Shown: positions 18,395 to 31,300 of the stretch, piece by piece
Layout: each line of letters begins with the position of its first letter
Position numbering within the stretch: position 1 is the stretch's first letter
Assembly (NCBI RefSeq): GCF_022458985.1
Contig: NC_061771.1
Coordinates: 13,493,001-13,557,000, forward strand
Direction: 5' to 3'
DNA from: Mugil cephalus
Lineage: Eukaryota > Chordata > Actinopteri > Mugiliformes > Mugilidae
Length of the DNA stretch: 64,000 nucleotides
Made by a program: the position numbers and the translations under genes
The notes under the pieces: model-generated
What the model was told of the DNA's origin: nothing
Seen by the model: only the letters and a program-made list of their open reading frames with translations
The model's database searches: none

Positions 18395-18585
18395 GTTCTC
18401 CTCCTGCCCGTCCGTGGCTGTGGTGCCCTGACCAAGCACCTAACCCCCAATTTACTCCCCTGGCACGGCCCACCTGAGGCTGTAGTCCACCGCTCCAACC
18501 GTACACACAACACAACAAATGGATGGGTCAAATGAAGGGAGGGAATATCCCCATGAGGGATCAATAAAGGAATATTTCCTTCTTA
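18395..18585 (+). mobile_element. SINE-like retroposon 3' portion
   Basis: It contains the module CCAAGCACCTAACCCCCAAT, then a CTCCCC..GGCAC patch, ATGGGTCAAATG, and CATGAGGGATCAATAAAGGA. These occur in this order in a common fish SINE (usually 'TTAAATGCAGAGG...GGGATCAATAAAG'). The 5' tRNA-like head is not recognised, so the copy is truncated or diverged. Confidence 0.6.
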
Positions 18586-18589
18586 ACTT

Positions 18590-19622
18590 CACCAAATTCC
18601 ATTGTTCTTTGACAAGTGCACTGCATTTTTGTGCGAACAACTCCGACACAGTTTACTGTAAGTGACAAAAGAATGAATCCACAGCACCTGAAGTTACTGA
18701 CATCTCCAATAAATTGAACGCATGGGAGGCTGGAAGGTGGAAAAGCCCCCGAAGGCATGAGTCTTCTTTTGCTGTCAGAACCTCTCTCCTGGAATGTGGG
18801 GTAACCTGACTTAAGTGCTGGAATTGTTTTTCAGCACTTTTTGACGCAAGAAAGGATGTTGCATTTCCCATCCATATTACTGTTGGTTGGCGTTTTGTGT
18901 CGCACTCTCCACTTCTTTTTGCACAGATCATGGGAAACAAGGAGTTGGACAGAACCGCCTTCCAATGTAAGCAAGTGTGGTAGTATGTGACATTTTAAAA
19001 GCCATTTTACACATACAGTTTTTACACAGTTTCACTCTGTGTTAACGATCTCCATCCAGATATACACGCCAAATATAGCACAGAGAAGTAATTCAAGCAT
19101 GGCAAAACAACTGGTTTCAGTTTCTCCTGCAGCGATAAGATGGGTGCTGTTATTCATTGTGGGATGTGATAAGTGTTTGTGATGTTGTAACACCTGAACG
19201 CACACAAAACTGCACAAAACATTTAATCAGTATTTAGTTTAGTACTTTATCCACCTGCGTTGCTTAGGCTAATGCGACGTAGCACCGCACAGAAATCACA
19301 CTGATACAAACAACACCAGTGCACCCACACGCACATCCGGCTACAAAGACCTTCGATGACTTCAGGATGTCGACTGATAGGACTACGGAGCACATTCTTT
19401 ACTCTTTTCAAAAGAGGATCTCAAAGTCAATGTACCAATCAATGCTTATCGTGTGCAGACTGACTCATGACAATGCAGAAGGCATCTTAATCTTTGCACA
19501 AGCATAACACATTCAGTACTCTCTCTCTCACACACACACACACAAAGTCTTTTAAGGACTAAATGCACATTGTTTTCATTTCTAATCATTTAAAAAACAC
19601 GTACAAAAAATAAAATAAATAA

Positions 19623-19663
<41 letters not shown>

Positions 19664-22600
19664 AAAAGGATCTCAGACCAGCCCAAACTGTGTTTGCCTA
19701 CCCAACTATATTTTAACCTTCAATATGAAATTCAAAACCACACTTGTTGGCTGGTGCTAGACTCTCTCTGGTTGATTTTCAGGTTCAACGTAATGCTGTG
19801 TGCCGAGGAGTTCAACCCAAGTCTTCGGGTGGTTTTAAGTCTAGTCATTTACTTTCAGATGAAGGCACCTCGTCAACATAAGCTGAAAAATGTAATTTCA
19901 AAAAATGCATGTGTAGCGTAAAAGTGTGTAAATAGAAAGATAGAAATCACATTAGAAAGCATATATGTTTGACAACGTCCTTTTAACTACACAGAACATA
20001 CAGTAAATGAAACTCAAACAGAGCTATTTCATTCCGACACTAAGTGTGTGTATACTTGTTTTGAAATATAAGTGTTATATATACATATATGGGAGGCATT
20101 GTGGCTTGTAAAAAGGGCAACAAAAACGTTATTATACTAATTATAATCATTACTTTAAGTATTACTACCCTACTTTAGAATATACAAAACAAAAAATGCT
20201 AATAGCTGGTTTGCCACATGCTCTTAAATATTTATTACGTAATGCAGCTGAACGTATTCTTTGTCAGTGGACCATAGAGCCTTTAACACTATATTGTTAT
20301 AAGGCTGTCTTCACATGACAAGCGGCGTCACGCTGTGTTTGAGCTGCCGTATACTGGGATTAAATGGCTTGAAATCACATTTGGTGCACACTTGCGCTGT
20401 GGCACTAGGAAACAACAGCTTACGCTTGTTCATTTACTAGTATGTAAGACTAGGTTAGTTAAATTTCACAGTTTCAAGCAGGATAAGGCTTCCATCAAGT
20501 TAAAATTGGTTTTAGTTTTTTGTAGAGATTCACACAAATGACCCAATCTAATGACAAATTACAATAACCAACAATAAACGAAAAAAAATTAACACCAAGC
20601 AACCAGAACAAAAGCTATACAACAACGAAGAAGCTAATTTTCTTCTCTTTGCAGTCAATTTATCTAATGCAGGGGTCTTCAGCGTCGTTTGAGGGACCCT
20701 CTACCTACTGTATGTGTTCTATATTAAACTCGACCTAGTGCTATTTATAAATATACATTATTATTATCATTTTGCGTTCAGTATTCAGCTATCCCACATT
20801 TCTTCCCGCATATCTTGACTAGGCTAGCTCTAACGCAAAATAAAAAACTACACATCTCTGTATAAACATCAATTACACACTGTTAGTAGTCTTTGCAAAG
20901 TTATAACGCGGAATCTGAGTCTGCATGACAGCAAACGTGCCTTTGCCACTAGGACAAAGACTTTTCTTTGTTAAGATGTTGACGACAAAAGAAAATCAGA
21001 TACAAAACAATGAGGTGTGTCTAGTGGTGAATGAGTCAATGCGTAATAAAGATAATCCTTTAGTTTATCCCCTCTTTTACAAAAGCTATCAACTCTCAAT
21101 TACTCTTACAGCAGCGGAGATGACCTCACGAAAGGTTCAAACAGTCACTTGATAAAAGATAACCGGAGAATAAAAAGCAGAACATTATAAAAAAGTACGA
21201 CAGACTTCTTTGCTGCTCCAGGTAGTCCCTGTCTTCTGTTGTCATTATATAACTAACAAGTGATGTACATGTTTTCACACTGTACCATTTAAGTATATTT
21301 ACTTAAAGTGCTAAAAAGGTTCGGGCACTGTCAGCATCTTACAGTTACATATAGATCGATAGACCTTTAAGCTACTGAATATGTGTAATAGCAGTTTGCA
21401 AATGTGTAAACTGTTACACACTCTCTGTCATATAATGCTATCGAACTGCCATCTTTTACGTCATGGCAGGAATGACTATGTTTGCATACTGCAGAAGTCT
21501 AAAATTAGATGTGCTCTGTCATTTTGACATGTTCTAAATAGACTAAAATATGTGTTTTCTTAGGTTTAACAAATACTGAGGATTTTGTGAACCGTAGGTG
21601 CTCAAAGTACTTTATTGCTTAAAGCACATGTTGGCTTAATTGTGAAACGAGTAACGTGTGAGTTCTGCATCTTTAGGTAAGAGGATGTGTTGACCATCAC
21701 CTCGATGATGATGATAAGCTATGACACTAGTGGCTGCTGACTTTTGTTTTACTTGCTACATGTTTTAAATAGCAAGGATGTTTTCATTAGTTACAATAGA
21801 CTGCCTACCCCCAAGCTCATTTACATGGTGCCTTTTTTTTAACACTGAAATGATGCATAACAAAAACAAGCCCTGCAAGTTAAGTTGCACTTTGAGGAAG
21901 CAGGAATCCTTCACTCCCTCTCACAAATACTCCAGGTACTGACAAATGTTCACCTCCATTTTTTGAGAGGCAGTTGAGGTGTCAGTACCTCTGTCAGTGT
22001 CAGGTCCTATCACTCGTTCGAACATTGTCGTGAATATAAGAATATTTCTGCATATTTGGACTCTTCTGGGGTAAGAACCTTTTTACACTGACTTTTCTGT
22101 TTATGAAATGGAACAATATTTTACAAATTCTCTTTGACAAATGGCTTTTAATTATGAAAGACTGTTCTATTTTAAATGTTTTTGGAGGTTTTTTACATTT
22201 GTTTCAGATTTAATACAAAGATGTATAACAATGTTAATTGACTTTTATTTCATTGAAACCTATTTGGACTTAAGCAATTGATTTTAAGTCAATTTGGCTA
22301 TATGTGCTTTTCCTTTTGAATTTTGAGGTATTTTCTTAAAGCCTTTAAAGCCCTGATTTTTATTGTGTCATATATACATTTCATAGCGTGTTTAGTAACA
22401 CTCATACAATGCAAGGGATTCATAAAAAAAAAAATGCATATTATTCTGAAGGCTAGAGAGTTAAACATACAGTTCTCGATGTATATAGCTTTTGTGTACC
22501 TTGAATTTACACTCATAGTTTACACTGTTTGGCTTGTCAGGGCGTAGCTGCTCTACGACCACATTAGTCCTTTGTGGATGTCGGATGGATATAATGAAAA

Positions 22601-22755
22601 CAGCAAACATTTTTCCTCAGTGTCAACAAATGAAATAAATGAAGAACATAACCCTCACGAAGGTTTATTTGACAAATAATTACTTAAATTGCTGAAGTAA
22701 ATGCATAGAATGGAAGCATAGAGTTGCATTACTATGCAACTTATTTTAACAAATT
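18590..22755. other. Intergenic, AT-rich, no gene recognised
   Basis: No gene-like frame. It includes a CA run near 19530-19545, a TA run at 19627-19660 and a short hAT-like terminus near 20672. Confidence 0.5.
19627..19660. repeat. (TA)n microsatellite
   Basis: Perfect TA run following AAATAAATAAATATG. Confidence 0.95.
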
Positions 22756-22757
22756 TG

Positions 22758-22859
<102 letters not shown>

Positions 22860-23690
22860 TGGAATAGTCTGAAATATTAAATAAATGCAAGGCATATTTT
22901 ATAATAATTGTAGAAACATGATATCCTGAAGTAGTCTGAAATAGTGCAGGTGAATACACCTGCAAATGGAATCTTGAGCGGTGACTGTAGATGTGAAAGA
23001 GACAGTTACTCAAACTAAACTTGTTTCTCTGGAATGTTGGCATACCTAGTTCAGGATATGTTAGAGTCTGGCAAATCTCCTGTAAAACGGCTGAGTAAGT
23101 TGTCACTGCCACACAGTGGAAGATCGTGGTAACCAAAGCCAGTTATTTTGTTGTTGCATTTGAGGGAAATGTCCCCAGAGAGAGACAAGGGAATACAATG
23201 GACAATTATCCTGAATGAAAAACAGGAAGTGTAGCACCCTATAATGCACCCTGAAATTGTAATTACGCCTGAAAATGTAAGAAAATTTGTACTCAATCAA
23301 AAATGTAGTAAAACCCAATTATGTAATAACTTCTCCAATAATGTAATAAAATATCCTAACTGAAATTGTAATAACATAAATGGTGATATATCCTAAGTAG
23401 TTTAACACATCTAGATGTAAATACCAGGAAATAAAAGCTGACAATCTGAACTCTTGTCTCATACTCATCTTGTGATCTTAAACCCAAATGTCTTCAGTGA
23501 GAAACAAAAACAAGGGAATTTGCCTTGCTTTTCCAATACTTTTGGAGGGGACTGTATATCAGAAATTTGCATTATACAGCATTATGCTTTTGATAGTCAG
23601 TTGATCTTGGATGCCAGCACTCTGGCCACTTGAGGGCCTGCAAGGGAGAACAAGATCAGAACAAGACAGAAGCTTTCTCTGTTTATATCA

Positions 23691-24316
23691 CAGGCGTCAG
23701 ATATAAGGCCCGCGAGCCAAAAGTGGCCTGTCAGAAGGTCTAACCTGGCCCTAATCTTAGGGTTCACACAGATTTAACATAACACAACACTGAGACCCAG
23801 AGTTATGCAGACATCGCACTTATTTTTATTAGGAGATGTCCGGTTGTTCATTACATGTTTTGTAACAGTGAAGCTCATTAAATTTAAACACTTTCAAATC
23901 CTAAATAAACTGGTAATGGAAACGCCTACATTTCGAAATTCCTTTTGAATATCTAAAGCTAAAACATTTTCACGCTCTCATGAGGTGGTTTTTCCAGACG
24001 TATCGATATCAAAAAATTTCCGCAAAAGTGCAATGGAAACACTTTTGTCGCTGTCCCCCATCACAGGCGTCACCGGAGATGATGCAGGTGGTCATGTGAT
24101 CGTATGAAGTTTCAGAATTTCAGAAATATCGCTTTTGTTTTGCAAAATACTGTAGTGGAAACGCAGCTATGATGTGCTTCCATGCACTAAAACAAAAGGA
24201 AACAATTTGGAGTTGTCATGATTTGTAGATTAATACGTTGTTGTATTATTGGTCCGGCCCCTTAGATATCAAATTGTGCTCTGTGTGGCCCCTGAACTAA
24301 ACTGACTTCAACACCC
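23691..24316. mobile_element. hAT-like non-autonomous element nested in the long-TIR element
   Basis: The left end reads CAGGCGTCAGATATAAGGCC then CGCGAGCC. The right end reads GTGTGGCCCCTGAACTAAAC then TTCAACACCC. This is the layout of a widespread vertebrate element with termini like CAGGGGTGTCAAA. The match is from memory. Confidence 0.5.
23914..24170. mobile_element. Short inverted-repeat MITE nested inside the hAT-like copy
   Basis: It starts TAATGGAAACGCCTA and ends TAGTGGAAACGCAGCTA, with TTTCCGCAAAAGTGCAATGG inside. GGAAACGC occurs at both ends in the same orientation, so the terminus definition is uncertain. The sequence interrupts the surrounding hAT-like element. Confidence 0.4.
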
Positions 24317-25085
24317 TTTTTATGATCACTTGGTAAGTGAGGATGCAATGTTTAAAGGTTCAACTAAAAGGTTTCCTTTTGTGGTATCCTACAGAAATCT
24401 GAAGGTATTGATGCTGGTAAAAATGTTATTACAATATCAGTCAGGATATTTTATTACATTATTGGTGAAGCTATTACATTATTCGGTTTTATTGCATTTT
24501 CAATCAAGTTAAGTGCAAATTTTCTTATATTTTCAGGCGTTATTACATTTTCAGGAAATTATTACATTACATAGGGTGCTACAAGGACAAACCATTGAAC
24601 TGAAATTACGCCCAAATCCAAAATGAAGAATTAAAATACAACCAAAAAACAGCACCTTTTCTCTGCACAGAGAGAATGAAAATTTGTAACACAGCCTAAT
24701 TGTGGCCAACTGGCCAATAGCTGAACTTTCTCGTCTGGCTTTATTCTCCGTTCCCGTGACACGCAGTGAGCATCAGGTACAGTCAGTAGCCTAGCGCAGT
24801 ATGTAGTATAATAAAAGAGACAAATAAACCCCAACAGCATCTAACAAGTTCCTGTTACAGAGTTCCTTTAAAGTGTAGAGTTGACCTTTTTTCTGCACTG
24901 TGTACAGCCAAGTACCATTAAATACATTAATATAATCAGAGATCCCAGTGTTAAAATGTACAGGGAAATTTCAATCTCCTTTTACCATATGTTTGGATGG
25001 CACTGTTTGTTAAAGTGGCTTCAGTGTGTCAATATTTGTTCTGTACTTATAGTGACATAAAGGAACCAAGACAGACTTAAGGAGG

Positions 25086-25363
25086 ATGGGGACCCTCATA
25101 TTCCTTCTCCTACTAGCAGGTATTTGTGGAGTGTGTATTTGTGTGTGCGTGTGTGTTTGTAGAAGAATAAGATCAAGTGAGAATTAATGTATGCTAATTT
25201 TGAATAATTATAAATGGGGAAGAACATTTGAAACTGTGAAAATTTCACTTGAAATTGCAATCTATCAGAAAAACAAAAATGATTTTATTAACTTCATGTC
25301 CTGTTTTTTCTCTACTAGGACTAGTGGGAATGACATCAGCTCAATTAAATAACATGACATCAG
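25086..25363 (+). CDS. Mucin exons 1-2: signal peptide
   Basis: Exon 1 (25086-25119) gives MGTLIFLLLLA and leaves in phase 1. Exon 2 (25319-25363) gives GLVGMTSAQLNNMTS and also leaves in phase 1. Together they form a clear signal peptide with likely cleavage after TSA. Splitting the signal peptide over two tiny exons allows this start, which a single-frame scan would miss. Confidence 0.8.
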
Positions 25364-28300
25364 GTAAAACACACACCAGTCAGTATTTAACATGCAGAAA
25401 CATTACATTACATATAATATTAACTTATGTTAAAAGTGTATCCCTATTGCGCTATAGGTAATCTATTGAGTAACTTAACTGGTCTCTAGTCTACAGTAAT
25501 AGGTAGTCATAAAGTTGGAGCAAACTAATGGGATTACTTTGTTTAGTATTAAATAGTAATAGGATGAGCAGGAGGATGAGGTGTAGAAATGTTTTAGTTT
25601 GATCTACACCAATTTTTCAAAAAACACAGCATCACATTTTAATATGTTTGTTTTTTTCATCACCAGCAAACATGACTACCTCATCACCAGCAGGCAATGA
25701 GACATCACTAGCATTTAATGCAACCTCGTCACCAGCAGGCAATGAGACATCACTAGCAGTTAATACAACCTCATCACCAGCAGGCAATGAGACATCACCA
25801 GCAGGCAATGCGACATCACCAGCAGTTAATGCAACCTCATCACCAGCAGGCAATGAGACATCACCAGCAGTTAATGCAACCTCACCACTAGCAGGCAATG
25901 AGACATCATCATCAGTTAATGCAACCTCATCACCAGAAGTTAATGTAACCTCATCACCAGCAGGCAATGAGACATCACCAGCAGTTAATGCAACCTCATC
26001 ACCAGCAGGCAATGAGACATCACCAGCAGTTAATGCAACCTCATCACTAGCAGGCAATGAGACATCACCAGCAGTTAATACAACCTCATCACCAGAAGTT
26101 AATGCAACCTCATCACCAGCAGGCAATGAGACATCACCAGCAGTTAATGCAACCTCATCACCAGAAGTTAATGCAACCTCATCACCAGAAGTTAATGCAA
26201 CCTCATCACCAGCAGGCAATGAGACATCACCAGCAGGCAATGAGACATCACCAGCAGGCAATGAGACATCACCAGCAGTTAATGCAACCTCATCACCAGC
26301 AGGCAATGAGACATCACCATCAGTTAATGCAACCTCATCACCAGAAGTTAATGTAACCTCATCACCAGCAGGCAATGCGACATCACCAGCAGTTAATGCA
26401 ACCTCATCACCAGAAGTTAATGCAACCTCATCACCAGAAGTTAATGCAACCTCATCACCAGCAGGCAATGAGACATCACCAGCAGTTAATGCAACCTCAT
26501 CACCAGCAGGCAATGAGACATCACCATCAGTTAATGCAACCTCATCACCAGAAGTTAATGTAACCTCATCACCAGCAGGCAATGCGACATCACCAGCAGT
26601 TAATGCAACCTCATCACCAGAAGTTAATGCAACCTCATCACCAGAAGTTAATGCAACGTCATCACCAGCAGGCAATGAGACATCACCAGCAGTTAATGCA
26701 ACCTCATCACCAGCAGGCAATGAGACATCACCAGCAGTTAATGCAACCTCATCACCAGAAGTTAATGCAACCTCATCACCAGCAGGCAATGAGACATCAC
26801 CAGCAGTTAATGCAACCTCATCACCAGAAGTTAATGCAACATTATCACCAGCAGGCAATGCAACCACACCACTAGCAGGCAATGAGACATCACCATCAGT
26901 AAATGCAACCTCATCACCAGCAGGCAATGAGACATCACCACCAGCAGTAAATGCAACTTCATCACCAGCAAGCAATGAGACTTCATCACCAGCAGTTAAT
27001 GCAACCTCACCACCAGCAGTCAACGAGACATCACCAGCAATTAATGCAACCTCGCCACCAACAGTCAATGAGACATCACCATCAGTTAATGCAACCTCAT
27101 CACCAGCAGGCAACGAGACATCACCAGCAGTTAATGCAACCTCATCACCAGAAGTTAATGGGACCTCACAACCACCAGCCACCACATTGCCATCTCAAGG
27201 TAATGAAATCCTTGTTACAGTTACTATATCACTGCATTCATGCATTTATTTCCATATCTAGGTAATAAACTCAACTCATTTACTTTTACATACAATACAT
27301 ACCCCAAATTCTTAAAAGATCATATTGATGTGAGAAAACCTTTTTCTCCTTTTGATGGTGGTTTTATGTAAGCGCTTGTGTAAATGACTGAATCAATTCA
27401 GTATAATATCAACCTTAGAACAGCTACCCTTGAAATAAAAACATATTTTTCTTTAAATAAAATGACCATGTCACCACTCAGTGCAACTTGAACAGCGATC
27501 TCACTTAATTACAATTTGCCACCAGACAAACTGTCCCCACCCCCACTCAATGCAATCTCTTCACCAGTACAAATAACCTCACAAACATTTAATATATTCC
27601 TGTCACCACTCACCACAACCTTACTGCCAGTCAACACAATGCAACTCATCCAAATGTTTCAGTCCAACTGCCCTCAATACTGTATCCTCAACAACACTCA
27701 ATGCAGCCCAACAATCAACATGACACAATCTTCACTGAAGGTAACCACCCCAACTACCTGTCTACATCACACTTAGTCACTCTTATTGTGACTACCTATG
27801 TGATGTAGGTAAATAGTCTATTTGTCATCAAATATGACATTTCCAGTTGTACAGACATCAAATAATGCCACGGTGATAATATGCTAATCTCCCTTACCAG
27901 ATTAAAAAAGAAGAAAATTCTATGGATTTAATTTAATGTTTTTAAGTTATTGTTATGGTAAAGACCAAGATCTCAAAAGATGGAGGACAGTTTCTATCAC
28001 ATCTTCAAAATTATGAAAGTATTTGTTTGTATAGCTATGGGAAAACAGTCTCTTAAAATGATCAGCATTGATTAGCGCAACCTTACGTCAAAATAACGTC
28101 ACCCCCATCCACATCATCACCAGTTTTAATTTAACCTTACTACAAATAAACGTTGTATGGCATTACAACATTAACTCCCTACCCACCTGTCAACATGCTC
28201 TTACCTTAAATAATGAAACCTCACTATTGTTTGTTGACATATCACATCACCTTACCGTCTCTATATAGTAGGGGTTGAATGACTTCAGTTTTTTTAAAGT

Positions 28301-31300
28301 CGACTATTATGTGGTGAATATTGATGTTGACTACAGCCACAACAACATCAACTTATAGAACATAACAGTGATACTTGAGCTTATGAATACTCTACACTGC
28401 AGGTATGTTTAGCCTATATACTGTAAATTGAAACCATCAATAGCATTGAATAGTACTTCACACTGTAGATAATATAATGTAGAAGAGATTAAAAAACAGT
28501 GGAATATCCCCCTTAGCCTAGTAACTAATAAATTTAGACAATAAAATTCACCAGCAAATTAGTTATATGCAACCTCCTTCCCTAATTGACTGCTGTCAAG
28601 AGGATTTGGACTGTTCGTCTGCTAGCTTAAGTGGATGCCTTTTCAGACGAGTGTGCATTGCAGTAGCACTTTAGTTGCATTTAAGGGCTGACTTGCATAT
28701 TCTGCATGTAGCTCAATCAAGCTATGCTCGAAATGTAACTTTCTGAATGCAGTCCTTGTCCCAGTTTGCATGCAATGGAGAAAAGGCATCATGGTAAAGC
28801 AGTAGTCCACTATTCAACTAATCGACTAGTCGGTACAACCCTTACTACTACCTCCTCGCCATTAGTGAAATTAAACTCACCTACCTTTAACACAATCTTC
28901 TCAAACGTCAACATAACCACACCCACCACATCAGCAATCTGTTTTGTGGTCTCACTCAGTGCCACCACTCAACATAATATCACTATCATTAACCTACCCT
29001 CACCAGAATTCAGTGCAACCTTGTCACAAATTACCTTGACCTCACCTCAAGTCAACATAAAGTTCTCATCAGTGCATTCCACTCAACATTTCCATGTTTG
29101 AGAATGTAACAAAAGTTTTCACCAAAGAGACCTCATCAATTAAGAAGAACAATCACGCAAAGATATGTAGAGTCTTTTATTTTGAAGTGAGGAATACAAT
29201 TTATTACTCATTTAACTGTTGATTCCCTTATTTTTCTTCATGCGTGTAATGAATCCTCATCATCATACCACAGTCAACCTGACCTCACCACTGCACAATG
29301 GAACCTTTGCACCCACCAACCTAACCTTACCACCACTAAATACAACCTCGCCACCCATCAACATGACCTTACCACCAGTAAATGCAACTATGCCATCCAT
29401 CAATATGACCTTACCACTACTCAATGGAACCTCACCAACCATTAACATGAGCTCAACACCACTCAATACAACCTTTCCACCCACCAACCTAACCTTACCA
29501 CCACTAAATGCAACTTCACCACCCATCAATATAACCTCACCACTCACCAACATCACTTTATCACCACTCAATGGAACCTCGCCATCCATCAACATAACCT
29601 CACCAACACTCAACGCAACCTTTCCACCAATCAACATGACCTCACCACCACTCAATGGAACCTTGCCACCCATTAACATGACCATACCACCACTAAATGC
29701 AACCTTGCCACCCATCAATATGACCTCACCACCACTAAATTCAACCTCACCACCCATGAACATGACCTTACGACCACTAAATACAACCTCGCCACCCATC
29801 AACATGACCTTACCACCAGTAAATGCAACTATGCCATCCATCAATATGACCTTACCACCACTCAATGGAACCTCACCAACCATTAACATGACCTCAACAC
29901 CACTCAATACAACCTTTCCACCCATCAACATGACCTCACCACCACTGAATGGAACCTCGGCACCCATCAGCATGACATCACCACCACTCAACGCAACTTC
30001 GCTACCCACCAACATGACCTTGCTACCAGTTAATGCAACTTTGCCACCGATCAACATGACCTCGCCACCACTAAATGCATCCTCGACACCCATCAACATG
30101 ACCTCACCACCACTCAACGCAACCTCACCACCCATCAACATGACCTTACCACCAGTAAATGCATCCTCACCACCCATCAACATGACCTCACCACCACTCA
30201 ATGGAACCTCACCACCACTCAACGCAACCTCACCACCCATCAACATGATCTTACCACCACTAAATGCAACCTCACCACCCATCAACATAACCTTACCACC
30301 ACTAAATGCAACCTCGCCAGCCATCAACATGACCTTACCACCAGTAAATGCAACCTCTCCACCCATTAACATGACCTTACCACCAGTAAATGCAACTTTG
30401 CCATCCATCAATATGACCTTACCACCAGTAAATGCAACTTTGCCACCCATCAACATGACCTCACCACCACTCAATGGAACCTCAGCACCCATCAGCATGA
30501 CATCACCACAACTCAATGCAACCTCGCTACCCACCAACATGACCTTGCTACCAGTAAATGCAACTTTGCCACTGATCAACATGACCTCGCCACCACTAAA
30601 TGCAACCTCACCACCTATCAACATGACCTCACCACCATTCAACGCAACCTTTCCACCCATCAACATGACTTTATCACCACTCAATGGAACCTCGCCACCA
30701 ATCAACATGACCTCACCAACACCAAATGCCACCTTGCCACCCATCAACATGACCTCACCTCTGCTAAATACAACCTCACCACCACTCAATGTAACCACGC
30801 CACCACCAATCTCCAACATGTCACCACCAGGTAATTAAGCAGCAGAACTTATTTTTTAATAACTACACCTCATCTAGATGTGGTACTGTACCATGGATTA
30901 ATATACTTTTGGGCAGCGTGATTTCTCTTTAAGCATATGCAACATCAGCCCAACTGGTGTTCTGCCAATGGGAACTGCCCCATCAGTACTCAACAGTCAA
31001 TCTTGGATATAACTTGCAGCAACAATTGATGGCACAGCAAGAAAACCAATTGCCTAAAGAATTTGGCCAACACCACTCAATACCACATCCTCACTAAAAA
31101 AAAATAAATATAACAAATTCACCACTGCTCAATATAACCCCTCATCACCACCTAGTGCAAGCCCACCAGTAGCGTCCTCATAACTAGTCAGCATAACCTC
31201 ACCACCACTCAATGAAACAATGCCGCCTGTCAATACGACCTCAACCCTTTAATGCAACTACACCAGTGGTGAAATTAAACTCACCCACAGTCAACACAAC

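Larger units (their letters stand above)
23231..24582. mobile_element. DNA element with long terminal inverted repeats, carrying nested insertions
   Basis: The left end begins GTAGCACCCTAT and the right end finishes ATAGGGTGCTAC. About 145-170 bases of each arm align when one is reverse complemented: CGCCTGAAAATGTAAGAAAA against CGCCTGAAAATATAAGAAAA, and TCCAATAATGTAATAAAATA against ACCAATAATGTAATAAAATA. Both arms are rich in TGTAATAA motifs. No transposase frame was found between them. The interior is taken up by at least two other elements. No clear target duplication is visible, so the superfamily is unknown. Confidence 0.75.

Noticed and set aside
25632-27185. 517-codon antisense open frame over array 1
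   Set aside because: It arises because the repeats have lengths divisible by three and few stop-forming words. The sense frame has a signal peptide, matching phases and SEA domains; the antisense frame does not.
26057-27265. His/Gln/Met-rich frames (QPHHQQAM repeats) in another plus frame of array 1
   Set aside because: Shifted reading of the same array; not joined to any flanking exon in phase.
29263-30819. 518-codon antisense open frame over array 2
   Set aside because: Same cause: period a multiple of three. No start context, splice sites or domain support.
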